This document shows, in pieces, positions 28,608 to 38,861 of a stretch of 64,000 bases of DNA. The translations under genes and the position numbers were made by a program. The notes below the pieces were generated by a model. That model did no database searches, was not told the DNA's origin, and was given only the letters and a program-made list of their open reading frames with translations. The DNA comes from Enterobacter cancerogenus. Its GTDB lineage: Bacteria; Pseudomonadota; Gammaproteobacteria; Enterobacterales; Enterobacteriaceae. The DNA lies in contig JRUP01000003.1 of NCBI GenBank assembly GCA_000773965.1, positions 1 through 64,000 on the forward strand. The letters run 5' to 3'. The first letter of the stretch is position 1. The number at the start of each line of letters is the position of its first letter.

Positions 28608-29606
28608 ATGGCAAATGGTAACGATAACCTGTTGGGCGAATCGAATAACTTTCTGGAGGTGCTGGAGCAGGTTTCCCGTCTCGCGCCGCTGGAAAAACCG
28701 GTGCTGGTCATTGGCGAACGCGGAACCGGTAAAGAGTTGATTGCCAGCCGCTTGCACTATCTCTCCGATCGCTGGCAAGGGCCTTTTGTGTCGCTGAACT
28801 GCGCGGCACTGAATGAAAACCTGCTCGATTCCGAACTGTTCGGCCACGAAGCCGGGGCGTTTACCGGCGCGCAAAAACGTCATCTTGGCCGCTTTGAGCG
28901 TGCTGACGCCGGCACCTTATTCCTCGATGAGCTGGCGACCGCGCCGATGCTGGTGCAGGAAAAGCTGCTACGTGTCATCGAATACGGCCAGTTAGAGCGT
29001 GTTGGCGGCAATCAGTCGTTGCAGGTGAATGTGCGGCTGGTGTGTGCCACCAATGAGGATTTACCCGCGCTGGCTGCGGCAGGAAAATTCCGCGCCGACC
29101 TGCTCGATCGCCTCGCTTTTGATGTGGTGCAACTGCCGCCGTTGCGCGAACGCCGCAGCGATATCCTGGTGATGGCCGAACACTTTGCTATCCAGATGTG
29201 CCGCGAACTCGGCCTGCCATTATTCCCCGGTTTCAGCGAACGTGCTCAGCTCACGCTACTCACCCACAGCTGGCCGGGCAACGTGCGCGAATTGAAGAAT
29301 GTGGTTGAACGCTCGGTGTATCGCCATCACAGTGCAGAAGAGGAACTGGATAACATCATTATCAATCCGTTCGCTCCGCGCAGCGCCCCGCCTGAAACCC
29401 TACCCGAGCCCAACACCAGCGGCTTACCCGCCCTGCCACTTGATCTGCGCCAGTGGCAAAATCAGCATGAGCGCGACCTGGTCGAAGCCAGCTTGCAACA
29501 GGCAAAATACAACCAACGCCGCGCCGCCGAGCTACTGCGGGTCACCTACCATCAGTTACGCGCCATGATGAAAAAGCACGGCATTCAGGCGCGGGATGAG
29601 GATTAA
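28608..29606 (+). CDS. pspF: Sigma-54 enhancer-binding activator PspF
   Basis: 332 aa from ATG 28608 (MANGNDNLLGESN), which matches the E. coli start; the GTG at 28593 is less likely. The AAA+ domain has Walker A GERGTGKE, the sigma-54 loop GAFTGA and Walker B FLDELA. The C-terminal Fis-type helix-turn-helix (NQRRAAELLRVTYHQLRAMM) binds upstream of pspA. As usual for PspF there is no N-terminal regulatory domain, because PspA inhibits it directly. Confidence 0.96.
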   Translation: MANGNDNLLGESNNFLEVLEQVSRLAPLEKPVLVIGERGTGKELIASRLHYLSDRWQGPFVSLNCAALNENLLDSELFGHEAGAFTGAQKRHLGRFERADAGTLFLDELATAPMLVQEKLLRVIEYGQLERVGGNQSLQVNVRLVCATNEDLPALAAAGKFRADLLDRLAFDVVQLPPLRERRSDILVMAEHFAIQMCRELGLPLFPGFSERAQLTLLTHSWPGNVRELKNVVERSVYRHHSAEEELDNIIINPFAPRSAPPETLPEPNTSGLPALPLDLRQWQNQHERDLVEASLQQAKYNQRRAAELLRVTYHQLRAMMKKHGIQARDED

Positions 29607-29720
29607 GCGACAGCAAATTGATGTGAAGAAAAGGTCAAATGCGCGTGATGAATCACGCCGCTACAGATTGTGCAGTTTGCATTTACCGTTTTTAAAAACC
29701 GCAGAGGTGTTTTTTTCAAA

Positions 29721-29820
29721 CTGATTTGTGCTGATGCAAGGCGGCAAGCGAAGACATCCCCGGGAGCACACATCAGTATGTGACTGGGGTGGCTGAGCGC
29801 AGCCAACGCGGCAGCAGCGC
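29721..29820. repeat. Structured GC-rich intergenic element
   Basis: About 100 nt of noncoding sequence with nested helices: CACAT/ATGTG (29769-29773 and 29778-29782), CCCC/GGGG around it (29758-29761 and 29786-29789), and GGCTG/CAGCC (29791-29795 and 29800-29804). The arrangement GCAAGGCGGCAAGCGAAG, then CCCCGGGAG, GTGACTGGGGTG and GAGCGCAGCCAACGC strongly recalls a dispersed element I have seen between genes in Yersinia, Serratia and relatives. I cannot confirm the family name. It lies immediately beyond the ryhB terminator. Confidence 0.5.
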
Positions 29821-29831
29821 AAAGCAGGACG

Positions 29832-29922
29832 AAAAAAAAGCCCGCACAAGGCGGGCAACTTAATACTGGAAGCAATGTGAGCAATGTCGTGCTCTTCTTC
29901 GGTAGAGCCACCGTCGAAGCGC
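29832..29922 (-). ncRNA. ryhB: RyhB iron-stress small RNA
   Basis: The minus strand contains the RyhB core AGCACGACATTGCTCACATT followed by GCTTCCAGTATTA, identical to E. coli over about 30 nt, then a terminator with stem GCCCGC/GCGGGC (29840-29845 and 29851-29856) and eight T (29832-29839). The 5' end near 29922 is inferred from a -10 TATTAT at 29929-29934; the total of about 91 nt matches E. coli (90). RyhB is an Hfq-dependent RNA that shuts down iron-using proteins when iron is short. In E. coli it lies between yhhX and yhhY; here it is between pspF and sapA. Confidence 0.95.
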
Positions 29923-29930
29923 AGAAGAAT

Positions 29931-29949
29931 AATAATCATTCTTATTATC
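29931..29949 (-). promoter_or_regulatory. Fur box overlapping the ryhB promoter
   Basis: GATAATAAGAATGATTATT matches the 19-bp Fur consensus at 15 positions and overlaps the -10 hexamer, so Fe-Fur should block ryhB transcription. Confidence 0.85.
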
Positions 29950-29966
29950 ATCTGTAAAGCCCTAAT

Positions 29967-29981
29967 TGAGAATTTTTCTCA
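29967..29981. promoter_or_regulatory. Second Fur-like palindrome upstream of ryhB
   Basis: A perfect palindrome TGAGAA-TTT-TTCTCA centred near -52 of ryhB. It fits the 7-1-7 Fur pattern at 11 of 14 positions. It could extend Fur occupancy or act on the divergent sapA promoter. Confidence 0.5.
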
Positions 29982-30109
29982 TTTCCACACTAACATTGTG
30001 ATTACCCCTTCGCCAGATTGGCGAAAAACAACGCAGAACCATCATGAATTTGGGGAGTGCGTGACGTTTGCGATACACTCACGCTATTGCCTCAGAATCG
30101 TTGAGTTCT

Positions 30110-31732
30110 ATGCCAAAATTATTCTCCTCGCTGCTGCTCGGTCTCAGCGTATTGAGTGCGTCTGCGCTGGCCGCACCAACCAATAACATCCGTAATAGCG
30201 GTTTTGTTTATTGCGTCAATGGCACGGTCAATACCTTTAATCCACAAATGGTCAGCAGCGGCCTGGTTGTGGATACGCTGGCGGCACAGCTCTATGACCG
30301 CCTGCTGGATGTGGACCCTTACACTTATCGCCTGATTCCTGACCTGGCACAGCGCTGGGAAGTGCGTGACAACGGTGCCACTTATCGTTTTCATCTGCGC
30401 AAAGATGTCTCTTTCCAGCACACCAACTGGTTTAAACCCACGCGAAAAATGAATGCCGATGACGTGGTGTTCAGCTTTGCGCGCATGTTTAACCGCCAGC
30501 ATCCGTGGCATAACGTCAACGGTGGCAGCTATCCCTATTTCGATAGTTTGCAGTTCTCTGACTCGGTACAAAGTGTTAAAAAACTGGACAACGACACGGT
30601 AGAAATCCGTCTCAACAGTCCGGACGCCTCTTTCCTCTGGCACATCGCTACGCATTACGCGCCGATCCTGTCGCAGGAATATGCCGACAAGCTGACGGCG
30701 AAAGGCCAGCAGGAGCGTCTGGATCGCGAACCGGTGGGTACCGGACCGTTCCAGTTGAGCGAGTACCGCACCGGGCAATATCTGCGCCTTGCGCGTAATC
30801 CGCAGTACTGGAAAGGTGTGCCGCGTCTGCAGCAAGTGGTGATCGATCTTGGCGTAGGCGGAACAGGACGTCTGTCGAAGTTGCTCACAGGTGAATGCGA
30901 TGTGCTGGCGTATCCGGCGGCCAGCCAGCTCTCCATTTTGCGTGATGACCCGCGACTGCGCATGACGCTGCGTCCTGGCATGAACATCGCCTATTTAGCG
31001 TTCAATACGCGTAAACCGCCACTCGATCGCCCGGAAGTGCGTCACGCGCTGGCACTGGCGATCAATAACGAACGCCTGATGGAATCGATCTATTACGGCA
31101 CTGCCGAAACCGCCGCCTCCATTTTACCGCGTGCTTCCTGGGCGTATGATAATGATGCGCGGGTCACCGAATACAATCCGGCGAAAGCTCGTGAAGCGCT
31201 GAAAGCGCTTGGGCTGGAAGATCTGCACTTGCGACTGGTGGTGCCTACCACCTCTCAATCCTGGAACCCCAGCCCGCTGAAAACCGCTGAACTGCTGCAA
31301 GCCGATTTGGCTCAGGTTGGCGTGCGCGTCACCATCGCTCCGGTGGAAGGCCGTTTCCAGGAAGCGCAGTTGATGGCGATGAATCATGATCTGACGCTGA
31401 CCGGATGGGCGACAGACAGTAATGATCCGGATAGTTTCTTCCGGCCGCTGTTGAGCTGTGCAGCCATCCGTTCGCAGACCAACTTTGCGCACTGGTGTTC
31501 ACCGGCCTTTGATGAATCATTGCAACGGGCGCTGTTGTCGCAACAGCTTTCGGCGCGCATCGACAGCTACGATCAGGCACAGCAAATTCTGGCGCAGGAA
31601 TTACCGGTATTGCCGCTGGCGTCATCGTTGCGTTTACAGGCATATCGCCACGACATTAAAGGTCTGGTGCTAAGTCCGTTCGGGAATGCCTCGTTTGCCG
31701 GGGTTTACCGTGATGAGAGCAGCGAGGAATAA
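30110..31732 (+). CDS. sapA: Peptide ABC transporter binding protein SapA
   Basis: 540 aa from ATG 30110 ([16 protein letters not shown]), which begins a clean signal peptide ending ALA; the frame is open from 30068. It belongs to SBP family 5, in the branch with [15 protein letters not shown] at the mature N-terminus. Sap proteins confer resistance to host or plant antimicrobial peptides in several pathogens, and in E. coli the permease was linked to putrescine export and to potassium uptake through SapD. It is the first gene of sapABCDF. A hairpin TTCGCC/GGCGAA at 30009-30025 lies in its leader region. Confidence 0.95.
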   Translation: MPKLFSSLLLGLSVLSASALAAPTNNIRNSGFVYCVNGTVNTFNPQMVSSGLVVDTLAAQLYDRLLDVDPYTYRLIPDLAQRWEVRDNGATYRFHLRKDVSFQHTNWFKPTRKMNADDVVFSFARMFNRQHPWHNVNGGSYPYFDSLQFSDSVQSVKKLDNDTVEIRLNSPDASFLWHIATHYAPILSQEYADKLTAKGQQERLDREPVGTGPFQLSEYRTGQYLRLARNPQYWKGVPRLQQVVIDLGVGGTGRLSKLLTGECDVLAYPAASQLSILRDDPRLRMTLRPGMNIAYLAFNTRKPPLDRPEVRHALALAINNERLMESIYYGTAETAASILPRASWAYDNDARVTEYNPAKAREALKALGLEDLHLRLVVPTTSQSWNPSPLKTAELLQADLAQVGVRVTIAPVEGRFQEAQLMAMNHDLTLTGWATDSNDPDSFFRPLLSCAAIRSQTNFAHWCSPAFDESLQRALLSQQLSARIDSYDQAQQILAQELPVLPLASSLRLQAYRHDIKGLVLSPFGNASFAGVYRDESSEE

Positions 31733-31734
31733 GC

Positions 31735-32700
31735 ATGATCATCTATATATTGCGTCGCCTGCTGTTGCTGCTGATCACCCTGTTTTTATTGTCGCTGGTG
31801 AGTTTCAGTCTTAGCTACTTTACGCCGAATGCGCCGCTGGAAGGTGCCTCACTGTTCGATGCCTGGTGGTTCTGGTTTAAAGGCCTGCTGCAATTTGACT
31901 TCGGTGTTTCCAGCACCAACGGCCAGCTGATCGACCTGCAACTGCGCGAGGTGTTCCCCGCCACGCTGGAGCTTTGCATTCTGGCCTTCATGCTGGCGCT
32001 GCTGGTGGGTATTCCACTGGGAATTTGCGCGGGTGTGATGCGCAAAAAATGGCAGGATAAAGCCATCAGCGCACTGGCACTGCTCGGTTTCTCGATGCCG
32101 GTGTTCTGGCTGGCACTGCTGTTCACCCTGTTCTTCTCCCTGACACTGGGCTGGTTACCGGTTTCCGGGCGCTTTGATCTGCTCTACCCGGTACAAAACG
32201 TGACCGGCTTTGCACTGATTGATGCCTGGCTGAGTCCTTCACCGTGGCGCCATGAGATGTTGATGAGTGCCCTGACTCATATGATTTTGCCGGTGGTGGT
32301 CCTGGCCGTCGCGCCGACCACCGAGGTCATTCGTTTACTGCGCAGCAGCACCAGTGATGTGATGGATAAAAACTATGTGAAAGCCGCAGCCACGCGCGGA
32401 TTATCTCGCTTCACCGTGATTCGCCGCCATGTGTTGCACAACGCGCTGCCGCCAGTGATCCCGCGTCTGGGTTTGCAGTTTTCCACCATGCTGACGCTGG
32501 CGATGATTACGGAAGTGGTGTTCAACTGGCCGGGCATTGGCCGCTGGTTGATCAACGCCATTCGTCAGCAGGATTATGCGGCCATCTCTGCCGGTGTGAT
32601 GGTAGTCGGCGGTCTGGTGATTCTGGTGAGCGTGCTGTCAGATATTCTGGGGGCGGCGCTTAATCCGTTGAAACACAAGGAATGGTATGCCCTTAGATAA
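31735..32700 (+). CDS. sapB: Sap ABC transporter permease SapB
   Basis: A 321-aa inner-membrane permease of the dipeptide/oligopeptide type (DppB-like), equal in length to E. coli SapB. It has an N-terminal helix, five further hydrophobic segments and the EAA-type cytoplasmic loop ([21 protein letters not shown]) near residue 220. It starts 3 nt after sapA and overlaps sapC by 14 nt. Confidence 0.95.
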   Translation: MIIYILRRLLLLLITLFLLSLVSFSLSYFTPNAPLEGASLFDAWWFWFKGLLQFDFGVSSTNGQLIDLQLREVFPATLELCILAFMLALLVGIPLGICAGVMRKKWQDKAISALALLGFSMPVFWLALLFTLFFSLTLGWLPVSGRFDLLYPVQNVTGFALIDAWLSPSPWRHEMLMSALTHMILPVVVLAVAPTTEVIRLLRSSTSDVMDKNYVKAAATRGLSRFTVIRRHVLHNALPPVIPRLGLQFSTMLTLAMITEVVFNWPGIGRWLINAIRQQDYAAISAGVMVVGGLVILVSVLSDILGAALNPLKHKEWYALR

Positions 32701-33577
32701 TATCTATGCAGAGACGAAGTTACCCAGCCCGTTTCGTCTGTTCTGGCAGCGTTTTTATCGTGATACCAGTGGCATGATCGGATTGTACGGCTTCGGTGCC
32801 CTGTTATTCCTGTGCCTGTTTGGTGGCTTATTGTCGCCCTATGGCATTGATCAGCAGTTCCTCGGCTATCAGCTGTTGCCCCCTTCCTGGTCGCGCTACG
32901 GGGATGTCTCCTTCTTCCTCGGCACCGACGATTTGGGCCGCGATGTGCTCAGTCGCCTGCTGAGCGGCGTGGCTCCGACCGTGGGCTCGGCCCTGCTGGT
33001 CACGGTGTTGGCCGCAATCTGCGCGCTGATTCTCGGCATTCTGGCGGGCATTACTCATGGTTTACGCTCTGCCGTGATGAATCACGTGCTGGATACTTTG
33101 CTCTCCATTCCGTCGCTGCTGCTGGCAATCATTGTGGTGGCCTTTTTAGGCCCACGCCTTGAACACGCCATGCTGGCGGTATTGCTGGCAATCATTCCGC
33201 GCCTGGTGCGGGAGATCTATACTGCGGTACATAACGAGATGGAAAAAGAGTATGTGGTGGCGCTGCGTCTCGATGGCGCGCGCAATCTGAATATTCTGTG
33301 GAACGCGGTGCTACCCAATGTCCTGCCGCTGCTGGTCGGGGAATTTACACGTTCACTCTCCATGGCCATTCTCGACATTGCCGCACTCGGTTTCCTCGAT
33401 TTAGGGGCACAGCTGCCCTCGCCGGAATGGGGAGCGATGCTGGGCGATGCGCTGGAGCTGATTTATGTCGCGCCCTGGACCGTGATGCTGCCCGGCGTCG
33501 CGCTGATGGTCAGTGTGTTGATCGTTAACCTGCTGGGCGATGGCATCCGTCGTGCTGTAGAAGCGGGAGCTGAATAA
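32687..33577 (+). CDS. sapC: Sap ABC transporter permease SapC
   Basis: A 296-aa DppC-like permease, the second half of the Sap channel, with the same length as E. coli SapC. The motif [23 protein letters not shown] is the coupling loop to the ATPases. The start lies inside the end of sapB, and the stop shares a base with the sapD start. Confidence 0.95.
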   Translation: MPLDNIYAETKLPSPFRLFWQRFYRDTSGMIGLYGFGALLFLCLFGGLLSPYGIDQQFLGYQLLPPSWSRYGDVSFFLGTDDLGRDVLSRLLSGVAPTVGSALLVTVLAAICALILGILAGITHGLRSAVMNHVLDTLLSIPSLLLAIIVVAFLGPRLEHAMLAVLLAIIPRLVREIYTAVHNEMEKEYVVALRLDGARNLNILWNAVLPNVLPLLVGEFTRSLSMAILDIAALGFLDLGAQLPSPEWGAMLGDALELIYVAPWTVMLPGVALMVSVLIVNLLGDGIRRAVEAGAE

Positions 33578-34572
33578 TGCCGTTACTGGATATTCGTAAT
33601 CTCACTATCGAGTTCATGACCTCAGAAGGTCCGGTGAAGGCCGTTGATCGCATTAATCTGACGCTCAGTGAAGGTGAAGTGCGTGGGCTGGTGGGTGAAT
33701 CTGGTTCTGGCAAAAGTCTGATTGCCAAGGCGATTTGTGGTGTAACCAAAGATAACTGGCGCGTCACCGCCGATCGCATGGTGTTCGACGATGTCGATTT
33801 ACTTCGCCTGTCGCCGCGCGAACGACGTCGTATTGTCGGCCATAACGTGTCGATGATTTTCCAGGAACCCCAATCCTGTCTGGATCCTTCAGAAAGTATT
33901 GGCCGCCAGTTGATGCAGGCGATCCCACGCTGGACCTTTAAAGGGCGCTGGTATCAGCGTTTGTGGTTCTGGCGCAAAGCGCGTTCCATCGAGCTGTTGC
34001 ACCGCGTGGGCATTAAAGACCACAAAGACATCATGCGCAGCTTCCCGTATGAATTGACGGAAGGTGAGTGTCAGAAGGTGATGATCGCCATCGCGCTGGC
34101 CAATCAGCCGCGCCTGCTGATCGCCGATGAGCCGACCAATGCTATGGAACCGACCACGCAGGCACAAATATTCCGCTTGTTGAGCCGCCTAAACCAAAAT
34201 AACAACACCACGATTTTGCTGATCAGTCATGACCTGCGCACCATGAGCCAGTGGGCGGATCGCATTAACGTGATGTACTGCGGTCAGACCGTCGAAACCG
34301 CGCAGAGTGAAGATTTAATGGATACGCCGCATCATCCTTATACCCAGGCGCTGATCCGCGCGATGCCCGACTTTGGTAGTGCGCTGCCGCATAAAAGTCG
34401 CCTGAATACGCTTTCCGGCGCGATTCCCTCACTGGAGCATTTACCGATTGGCTGTCGTCTGGGACCTCGCTGTCCCTATGCGCAGCGTAAATGCATTGAG
34501 ACGCCGCGCCTCACCGGCACCAAATCGCATCTGTTTGCCTGTCACTTCCCGTTAAATGTGGAGGGGCAGTAA
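33577..34572 (+). CDS. sapD: Sap ABC transporter ATPase SapD
   Basis: A 331-aa OppD-type ATPase. Walker A is GESGSGKS (residues 38-45) and Walker B LLIADEP. The signature is degenerate, TEGECQK in place of LSGGQ, as in other SapD proteins, which suggests an asymmetric ATPase pair with SapF. The C-terminal extension ([14 protein letters not shown]) is the oligopeptide-transporter domain. Confidence 0.95.
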   Translation: MPLLDIRNLTIEFMTSEGPVKAVDRINLTLSEGEVRGLVGESGSGKSLIAKAICGVTKDNWRVTADRMVFDDVDLLRLSPRERRRIVGHNVSMIFQEPQSCLDPSESIGRQLMQAIPRWTFKGRWYQRLWFWRKARSIELLHRVGIKDHKDIMRSFPYELTEGECQKVMIAIALANQPRLLIADEPTNAMEPTTQAQIFRLLSRLNQNNNTTILLISHDLRTMSQWADRINVMYCGQTVETAQSEDLMDTPHHPYTQALIRAMPDFGSALPHKSRLNTLSGAIPSLEHLPIGCRLGPRCPYAQRKCIETPRLTGTKSHLFACHFPLNVEGQ

Positions 34573-34574
34573 GC

Positions 34575-35378
34575 ATGGAAACGCTACTGGAAGTCCGCAA
34601 TCTCAGTAAAACCTACCGATACCGCACGGGACTGTTTCGTCGACAGCATGTCGAAGCGGTTAAAGGCGTGAGTTTCACCCTGCGTGAGAAACAGACGCTG
34701 GCGGTGATAGGTGAAAACGGTTCAGGTAAATCGACGCTGGCCAAGATGCTAAGCGGCATGGTGGAACCCACCGATGGCGAGATGCTGATTGATGATCATC
34801 CGCTGGAGTATGGCGATTACGGTTATCGCAGCCAGCGTATTCGCATGATTTTTCAGGATCCTTCGACCTCGCTTAATCCGCGCCAGCGCGTCAGTCAGAT
34901 CCTCGATTTCCCGCTGCGCCTGAACACCGAACTGGATGATGAAGAGCGCGAGAAGCGCATTATTGCCACACTGCGCCAGGTAGGTTTGCTGCGCGATCAT
35001 GCCGGTTACTATCCGCATATGCTGGCTCCTGGCCAGAAGCAGCGTCTGGCACTGGCTCGCGCACTGATCCTGCAGCCGAAAGTGATTGTTGCCGATGAGG
35101 CCCTCGCCTCACTGGATATGACCATGCGTTCGCAGCTGGTCAATCTGATGCTGGAACTGCAGGAGAAGCACGGCATCGCCTATATTTATGTGACGCAACA
35201 TATCGGCATGATGAAGCACATTAGCGATCAGGTGCTGGTGATGCATCAGGGTGAAGTGGTGGAACGCGGCGGCACGGCTGATGTGCTGGCCTCGCCACTG
35301 CATGACCTCACTAAGCGGCTGATCACCAGCCACTTTGGCGAAGCCTTAACCGCTGAAGCCTGGCGCAAAGTGCGTTGA
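34575..35378 (+). CDS. sapF: Sap ABC transporter ATPase SapF
   Basis: A 267-aa OppF-type ATPase: Walker A GENGSGKS (about residue 45), signature LAPGQKQRLALARAL and Walker B VIVADEALASLD. It is the last gene of the sap operon, 140 nt before fabI. No strong terminator was seen after it. Confidence 0.95.
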   Translation: METLLEVRNLSKTYRYRTGLFRRQHVEAVKGVSFTLREKQTLAVIGENGSGKSTLAKMLSGMVEPTDGEMLIDDHPLEYGDYGYRSQRIRMIFQDPSTSLNPRQRVSQILDFPLRLNTELDDEEREKRIIATLRQVGLLRDHAGYYPHMLAPGQKQRLALARALILQPKVIVADEALASLDMTMRSQLVNLMLELQEKHGIAYIYVTQHIGMMKHISDQVLVMHQGEVVERGGTADVLASPLHDLTKRLITSHFGEALTAEAWRKVR

Positions 35379-35518
35379 TTGATCATCACATCGCGAAAAC
35401 GCGGTGCGATTTACCGCATTTGAGAGAGACGTGCTAGAATCCGCACGTCGATTAACGTCGGTCGCCTACTATTTAATCATTGCGACCGCCAACAACAATG
35501 ACCATAAGGATTACAGCT

Positions 35519-36307
35519 ATGGGTTTTCTTTCCGGTAAGCGCATTCTGATTACTGGCGTTGCCAGTAAACTCTCCATTGCCTACGGTATTGCACAGGCGA
35601 TGCACAAACAGGGCGCAGAACTGGCTTTCACCTACCAGAACGACAAATTGAAAAGTCGTGTGGAAGAGTTCGCTAAAGATTTGGGTTCTGACATTGTTCT
35701 GCCGTGCGATGTGGCAGAAGACGAGAGCATCACTGCGCTGTTCACCGAACTGGCAAAAACCTGGCCAAAATTTGACGGTTTCGTTCACTCAATCGGTTTC
35801 GCACCTGGCGATCAGCTGGATGGTGACTACGTGAACGCCGTGACCCGTGAAGGCTTTAAAATCGCTCACGACATCTCTGCCTACAGCTTCGTAGCGATGG
35901 CAAAAGAGTGCCGTGCGATGCTGAACCCGAACTCAGCCCTGCTGACCCTGTCTTATCTGGGTGCGGAGCGCGCGATCCCGAACTACAACGTAATGGGTCT
36001 GGCTAAAGCGTCTCTGGAAGCCAACGTACGTTACATGGCGAACGCGATGGGTCCTGAAGGTACGCGTGTTAACGCAGTATCTGCGGGTCCAATCCGTACT
36101 CTGGCAGCATCAGGCATCAAAGATTTCCGTAAGATGCTGGCTCACTGTGAAGCCGTTACTCCAATTCGCCGCACTGTCACCATCGAAGACGTGGGTAACT
36201 CTGCGGCCTTCCTGTGCTCTGATCTGGCGGGTGGTATCACCGGTGAAGTGGTACACGTTGATGGCGGCTTCAGCATTGCCGCGATGAACGAGCTGGAACT
36301 GAAATAA
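35519..36307 (+). CDS. fabI: Enoyl-ACP reductase (NADH) FabI
   Basis: 262 aa from ATG 35519 with AAGGA 8 nt upstream, the same length as E. coli FabI. It is a short-chain dehydrogenase with an unusual cofactor loop ([13 protein letters not shown]) and the Tyr-X6-Lys pair in [10 protein letters not shown]. It carries out the last, NADH-dependent step of each fatty-acid elongation cycle and is the target of triclosan. Gly93 in the triclosan-resistance position appears unchanged (IGFAPGDQL region). Confidence 0.97.
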   Translation: MGFLSGKRILITGVASKLSIAYGIAQAMHKQGAELAFTYQNDKLKSRVEEFAKDLGSDIVLPCDVAEDESITALFTELAKTWPKFDGFVHSIGFAPGDQLDGDYVNAVTREGFKIAHDISAYSFVAMAKECRAMLNPNSALLTLSYLGAERAIPNYNVMGLAKASLEANVRYMANAMGPEGTRVNAVSAGPIRTLAASGIKDFRKMLAHCEAVTPIRRTVTIEDVGNSAAFLCSDLAGGITGEVVHVDGGFSIAAMNELELK

Positions 36308-36313
36308 GTTCTG

Positions 36314-36340
36314 AAGGCGAGCCGGGTGCTCGCCTTTTTT
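36314..36340 (+). terminator. Intrinsic terminator after fabI
   Basis: Stem AAGGCGAGC/GCTCGCCTT (36314-36322 and 36328-36336) with a 5-nt loop and six T, immediately after the stop. Confidence 0.87.
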
Positions 36341-36594
36341 CTTAGCGAAGTCTCAGCTCTCTTCACCGATTTTCGCCCTGTTCACTTTCGACTGACGTCT
36401 CCCGCAAACTCACCTCTCCCTGTTAGCTACCGCTTGAATTTTCAGGCGTATAGATTCATTCGATCTTAATTATTCCCCTTCATTCTTTTGCCACAGCCAG
36501 TGCTTCAGCGACGATAAGCTAGCCTTTTGGTGGCGATGCGCTTTTCAGATTTGCCCGTCGCGTACCCAGACCGTTTTTTGCGCAAGGAATGACC

Positions 36595-37716
36595 ATGGAA
36601 CAACGCCGTTCTCCCGGCCATGACCACTGGTTTTATGAAAGCCAGACTCGCCCGCACACCCAGGCCACCGCGCCATTAGTGCCCGAAGCCGCCTTTCTCG
36701 AAGATCGCTTTTTATTAGGTCTGCAACAGGAAGCCACTGCTCTTCAGCCCCTGTTTACTCGTTTCCAGCCGGCGTTACTGGCCGCGCGCGATCTAAGCCA
36801 GATTTTGCTGCCGGATACGCTGAGCAACTCACTCACGCATACCTTAACGCTCTACGATCGTCTCAGTACCGCGTTGACAGTGGCGCAGGTTGCCGGTGTG
36901 CAGCGACTGTGTAATCACTACTCGGCGCGCCTCAACCCCCTGCCGGGCCCGGATTCCTCTCGCGAGAGTAACAACCGCCTGACACAAATCACCCAGTACG
37001 CGCGTCAGTTGGCGATGCAACCGGCACTGATCAATGTCACTGGTATCAGCGCCCTGGATGCCGTCGGGCTCACTGAGCCAGATATCGTCACTCTCAATCA
37101 ACTGGTGGGATTTGTCAGCTATCAGGCGCGAGTGGTCGCGGCACTGCAAGCCATGATGGGCTTACCGGTACGCTGGATACCTGGCGTATCACCACCAGCG
37201 GATGCCGATCCGGCGCTTTTTGACCGCGACACCGCATGGCAGCACGCGCTCAAACCGGTTGAGTTACGCTATGCCAGTGCCGATCAACTGGCGGCGATAA
37301 CCTTCTGTCAGGGCATCGAAGGATTAGAGGACGCGATTTGGTTGCTGGTGCATGACGCGCAGGCGCTGTATGGCTGGGCGACTTTGCAACAGCGCATCGG
37401 TGAACATCATGATGAGCAATCCGCGTTGGCGCTGGCAACCTGCGCGCGCATCCTGGGTTGTCAGCGCCCGTTCACGCGTCATGCCGCTTGCCAGCGCGAA
37501 GCATTGCTTGCAGATGTTGATAAAGCGGGAGAAGTGCAGCCGGTGATTGGCGTTACCGCTCAACTGGTTCGCATGCCAGAGCGTTTTAGCGCAGCACACC
37601 TGCAGCCATTGCTGAATGCGGGATGGGGAACCGAGCGCATTTTCGCTCTGTTGCAAGCAGTGGCGTTTGCCAGCTGGCAGGATCGGTTATGGATGGCGCT
37701 GGGTGAAACGCGTTAA
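36595..37716 (+). CDS. yciW: CMD/AhpD-like protein YciW
   Basis: 373 aa from ATG 36595 (AAGGA at a proper distance; ATG 36589 would overlap it). E. coli YciW is 375 aa and has carboxymuconolactone-decarboxylase-like folds. In E. coli it belongs to the cysteine (CysB) regulon and affects cysteine use; its enzymatic reaction is not known. The central part (GLTEPDIVTLNQLVGFVSYQARVVAAL) looks like an AhpD-type helical repeat. It overlaps the convergent LysR gene by 4 nt. Confidence 0.88.
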   Translation: MEQRRSPGHDHWFYESQTRPHTQATAPLVPEAAFLEDRFLLGLQQEATALQPLFTRFQPALLAARDLSQILLPDTLSNSLTHTLTLYDRLSTALTVAQVAGVQRLCNHYSARLNPLPGPDSSRESNNRLTQITQYARQLAMQPALINVTGISALDAVGLTEPDIVTLNQLVGFVSYQARVVAALQAMMGLPVRWIPGVSPPADADPALFDRDTAWQHALKPVELRYASADQLAAITFCQGIEGLEDAIWLLVHDAQALYGWATLQQRIGEHHDEQSALALATCARILGCQRPFTRHAACQREALLADVDKAGEVQPVIGVTAQLVRMPERFSAAHLQPLLNAGWGTERIFALLQAVAFASWQDRLWMALGETR

Positions 37717-38621
37717 TCCGGCAGATGGCGCCGCGCTTCGTCAAAGAAATGTTGAGCCAGCGGCGATGCCCTGCCCGGCTCAGCAACCACCAACGCGGCC
37801 TGGCGTCCCATGGGTGCCATCGCAATCGGCCTCCGCGCCACATTTTGCAGCATTTCTGGCAGTAAATGTCCGCGCGGCGACACCATCACGCCTAATCCCA
37901 CCTGCGCGCTCTGTAATAGCTGCATAATCGAGGCACTTTCCACAATCACTCGCGGTAGCAAACCGGTTTCGCGCAGTTGGCTATCCACGTAACGACGGAA
38001 ATAGCGCGTGGGTTCCGCAAGGCACAGCGGAAACTGCGCCAGTTGCGAAAGTGAAACCGTGTCGTGTTGAAGTAAATCCGGGAAGTGCTGAGGATTAAAA
38101 ATCGCCTCCACGCCGGGGTCTTTTAACAGCGCGGTCTGAAAGTGTAATTCTCGCAGAGCGGTGAGTTCGAAGAAGCCAATGCCGCCGTCCACCGTATGGC
38201 TATTGAGTGCCTCCAGCAGTTGGTCCGCACTCATGGCGGAGACACGATAATCCAGCTGCGGATAACGTGTTTCAACCGCTTTTAATAACGCCGGTAACGC
38301 GACACTGCACTGTGGCATCACGCCCAGGCGCAGCGTGCCGTTGACGCCATGCTTCAGTGATTCGACTTCCAGTTTCAAGCCCGAGTAGACCGACACGATC
38401 TCACGCGCCCAGGTCAGCACGCGTTCCCCTTCCGGCGTAAAGCCATCGAAGTTGTTGCTGCGATTGATCAGCGATAGGCCCAGTTCACGCTCAAGGTTTT
38501 TTAACCGCATCGATAAGGTCGGCTGACTGACAAAACTGGCCTCTGCCGCGCGGCCAAAATGGCGCTCGCGTTCTAAATTACAGAGATATATCAATTGCTT
38601 GATGTCGATTTTGGCATCCAC
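37713..38621 (-). CDS. LysR family transcriptional regulator
   Basis: 302 aa. The N-terminal winged helix-turn-helix is typical of the family (GRAAEASFVSQPTLSMRLKNLERELGLSLINR, residues 23-55), followed by a periplasmic-binding-like effector domain (about 90-300). The ligand and targets cannot be read from the sequence. It is convergent with yciW and followed downstream on the other side by the PTS gene on the same strand. A link to the YdeP-like oxidoreductase 2 kb away is possible but unproven. Confidence 0.85.
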   Translation of the reverse strand: MDAKIDIKQLIYLCNLERERHFGRAAEASFVSQPTLSMRLKNLERELGLSLINRSNNFDGFTPEGERVLTWAREIVSVYSGLKLEVESLKHGVNGTLRLGVMPQCSVALPALLKAVETRYPQLDYRVSAMSADQLLEALNSHTVDGGIGFFELTALRELHFQTALLKDPGVEAIFNPQHFPDLLQHDTVSLSQLAQFPLCLAEPTRYFRRYVDSQLRETGLLPRVIVESASIMQLLQSAQVGLGVMVSPRGHLLPEMLQNVARRPIAMAPMGRQAALVVAEPGRASPLAQHFFDEARRHLPD

Positions 38622-38681
38622 CTTAAAGTCACGATCGCGCTATGGTAGCAAACCCGCACCGCTTTATCCTGTTCACGGCAC

Positions 38682-38714
38682 AAAAAGCACGAAGGCCGCC
38701 CTGCGGCAGCCTTC
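38682..38714 (-). terminator. Terminator of the PTS gene
   Basis: Minus-strand stem GAAGGCTGCC/GGCGGCCTTC (38705-38714 and 38691-38700, one G-U pair) with loop GCAG and TTTTT after a 4-nt gap. It lies 150 nt beyond the PTS stop codon. Confidence 0.6.
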
Positions 38715-38861
38715 GGTGGAAAGTTGATGCCCCACCCGGCGCTTATCTCCGGCACTCTTAATGGCTTAGCTCTTGAAGGGGCAAATGCATCTTCGCAAAT
38801 TAGGGCAGACTGCATTTAACATTGATTGCTCATTTTATTATTAGCATGATAACTAAGTGTG

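Noticed and set aside
29603-29951. Minus-strand ORFs of about 100 codons between pspF and sapA
   Set aside because: They run through ryhB, its terminator and the structured element; composition is not protein-like and there is no ribosome site.
30009-30025. TTCGCC/GGCGAA hairpin before sapA as a terminator
   Set aside because: Stem of only 6 bp, followed by A and not T; probably leader structure or an operator.
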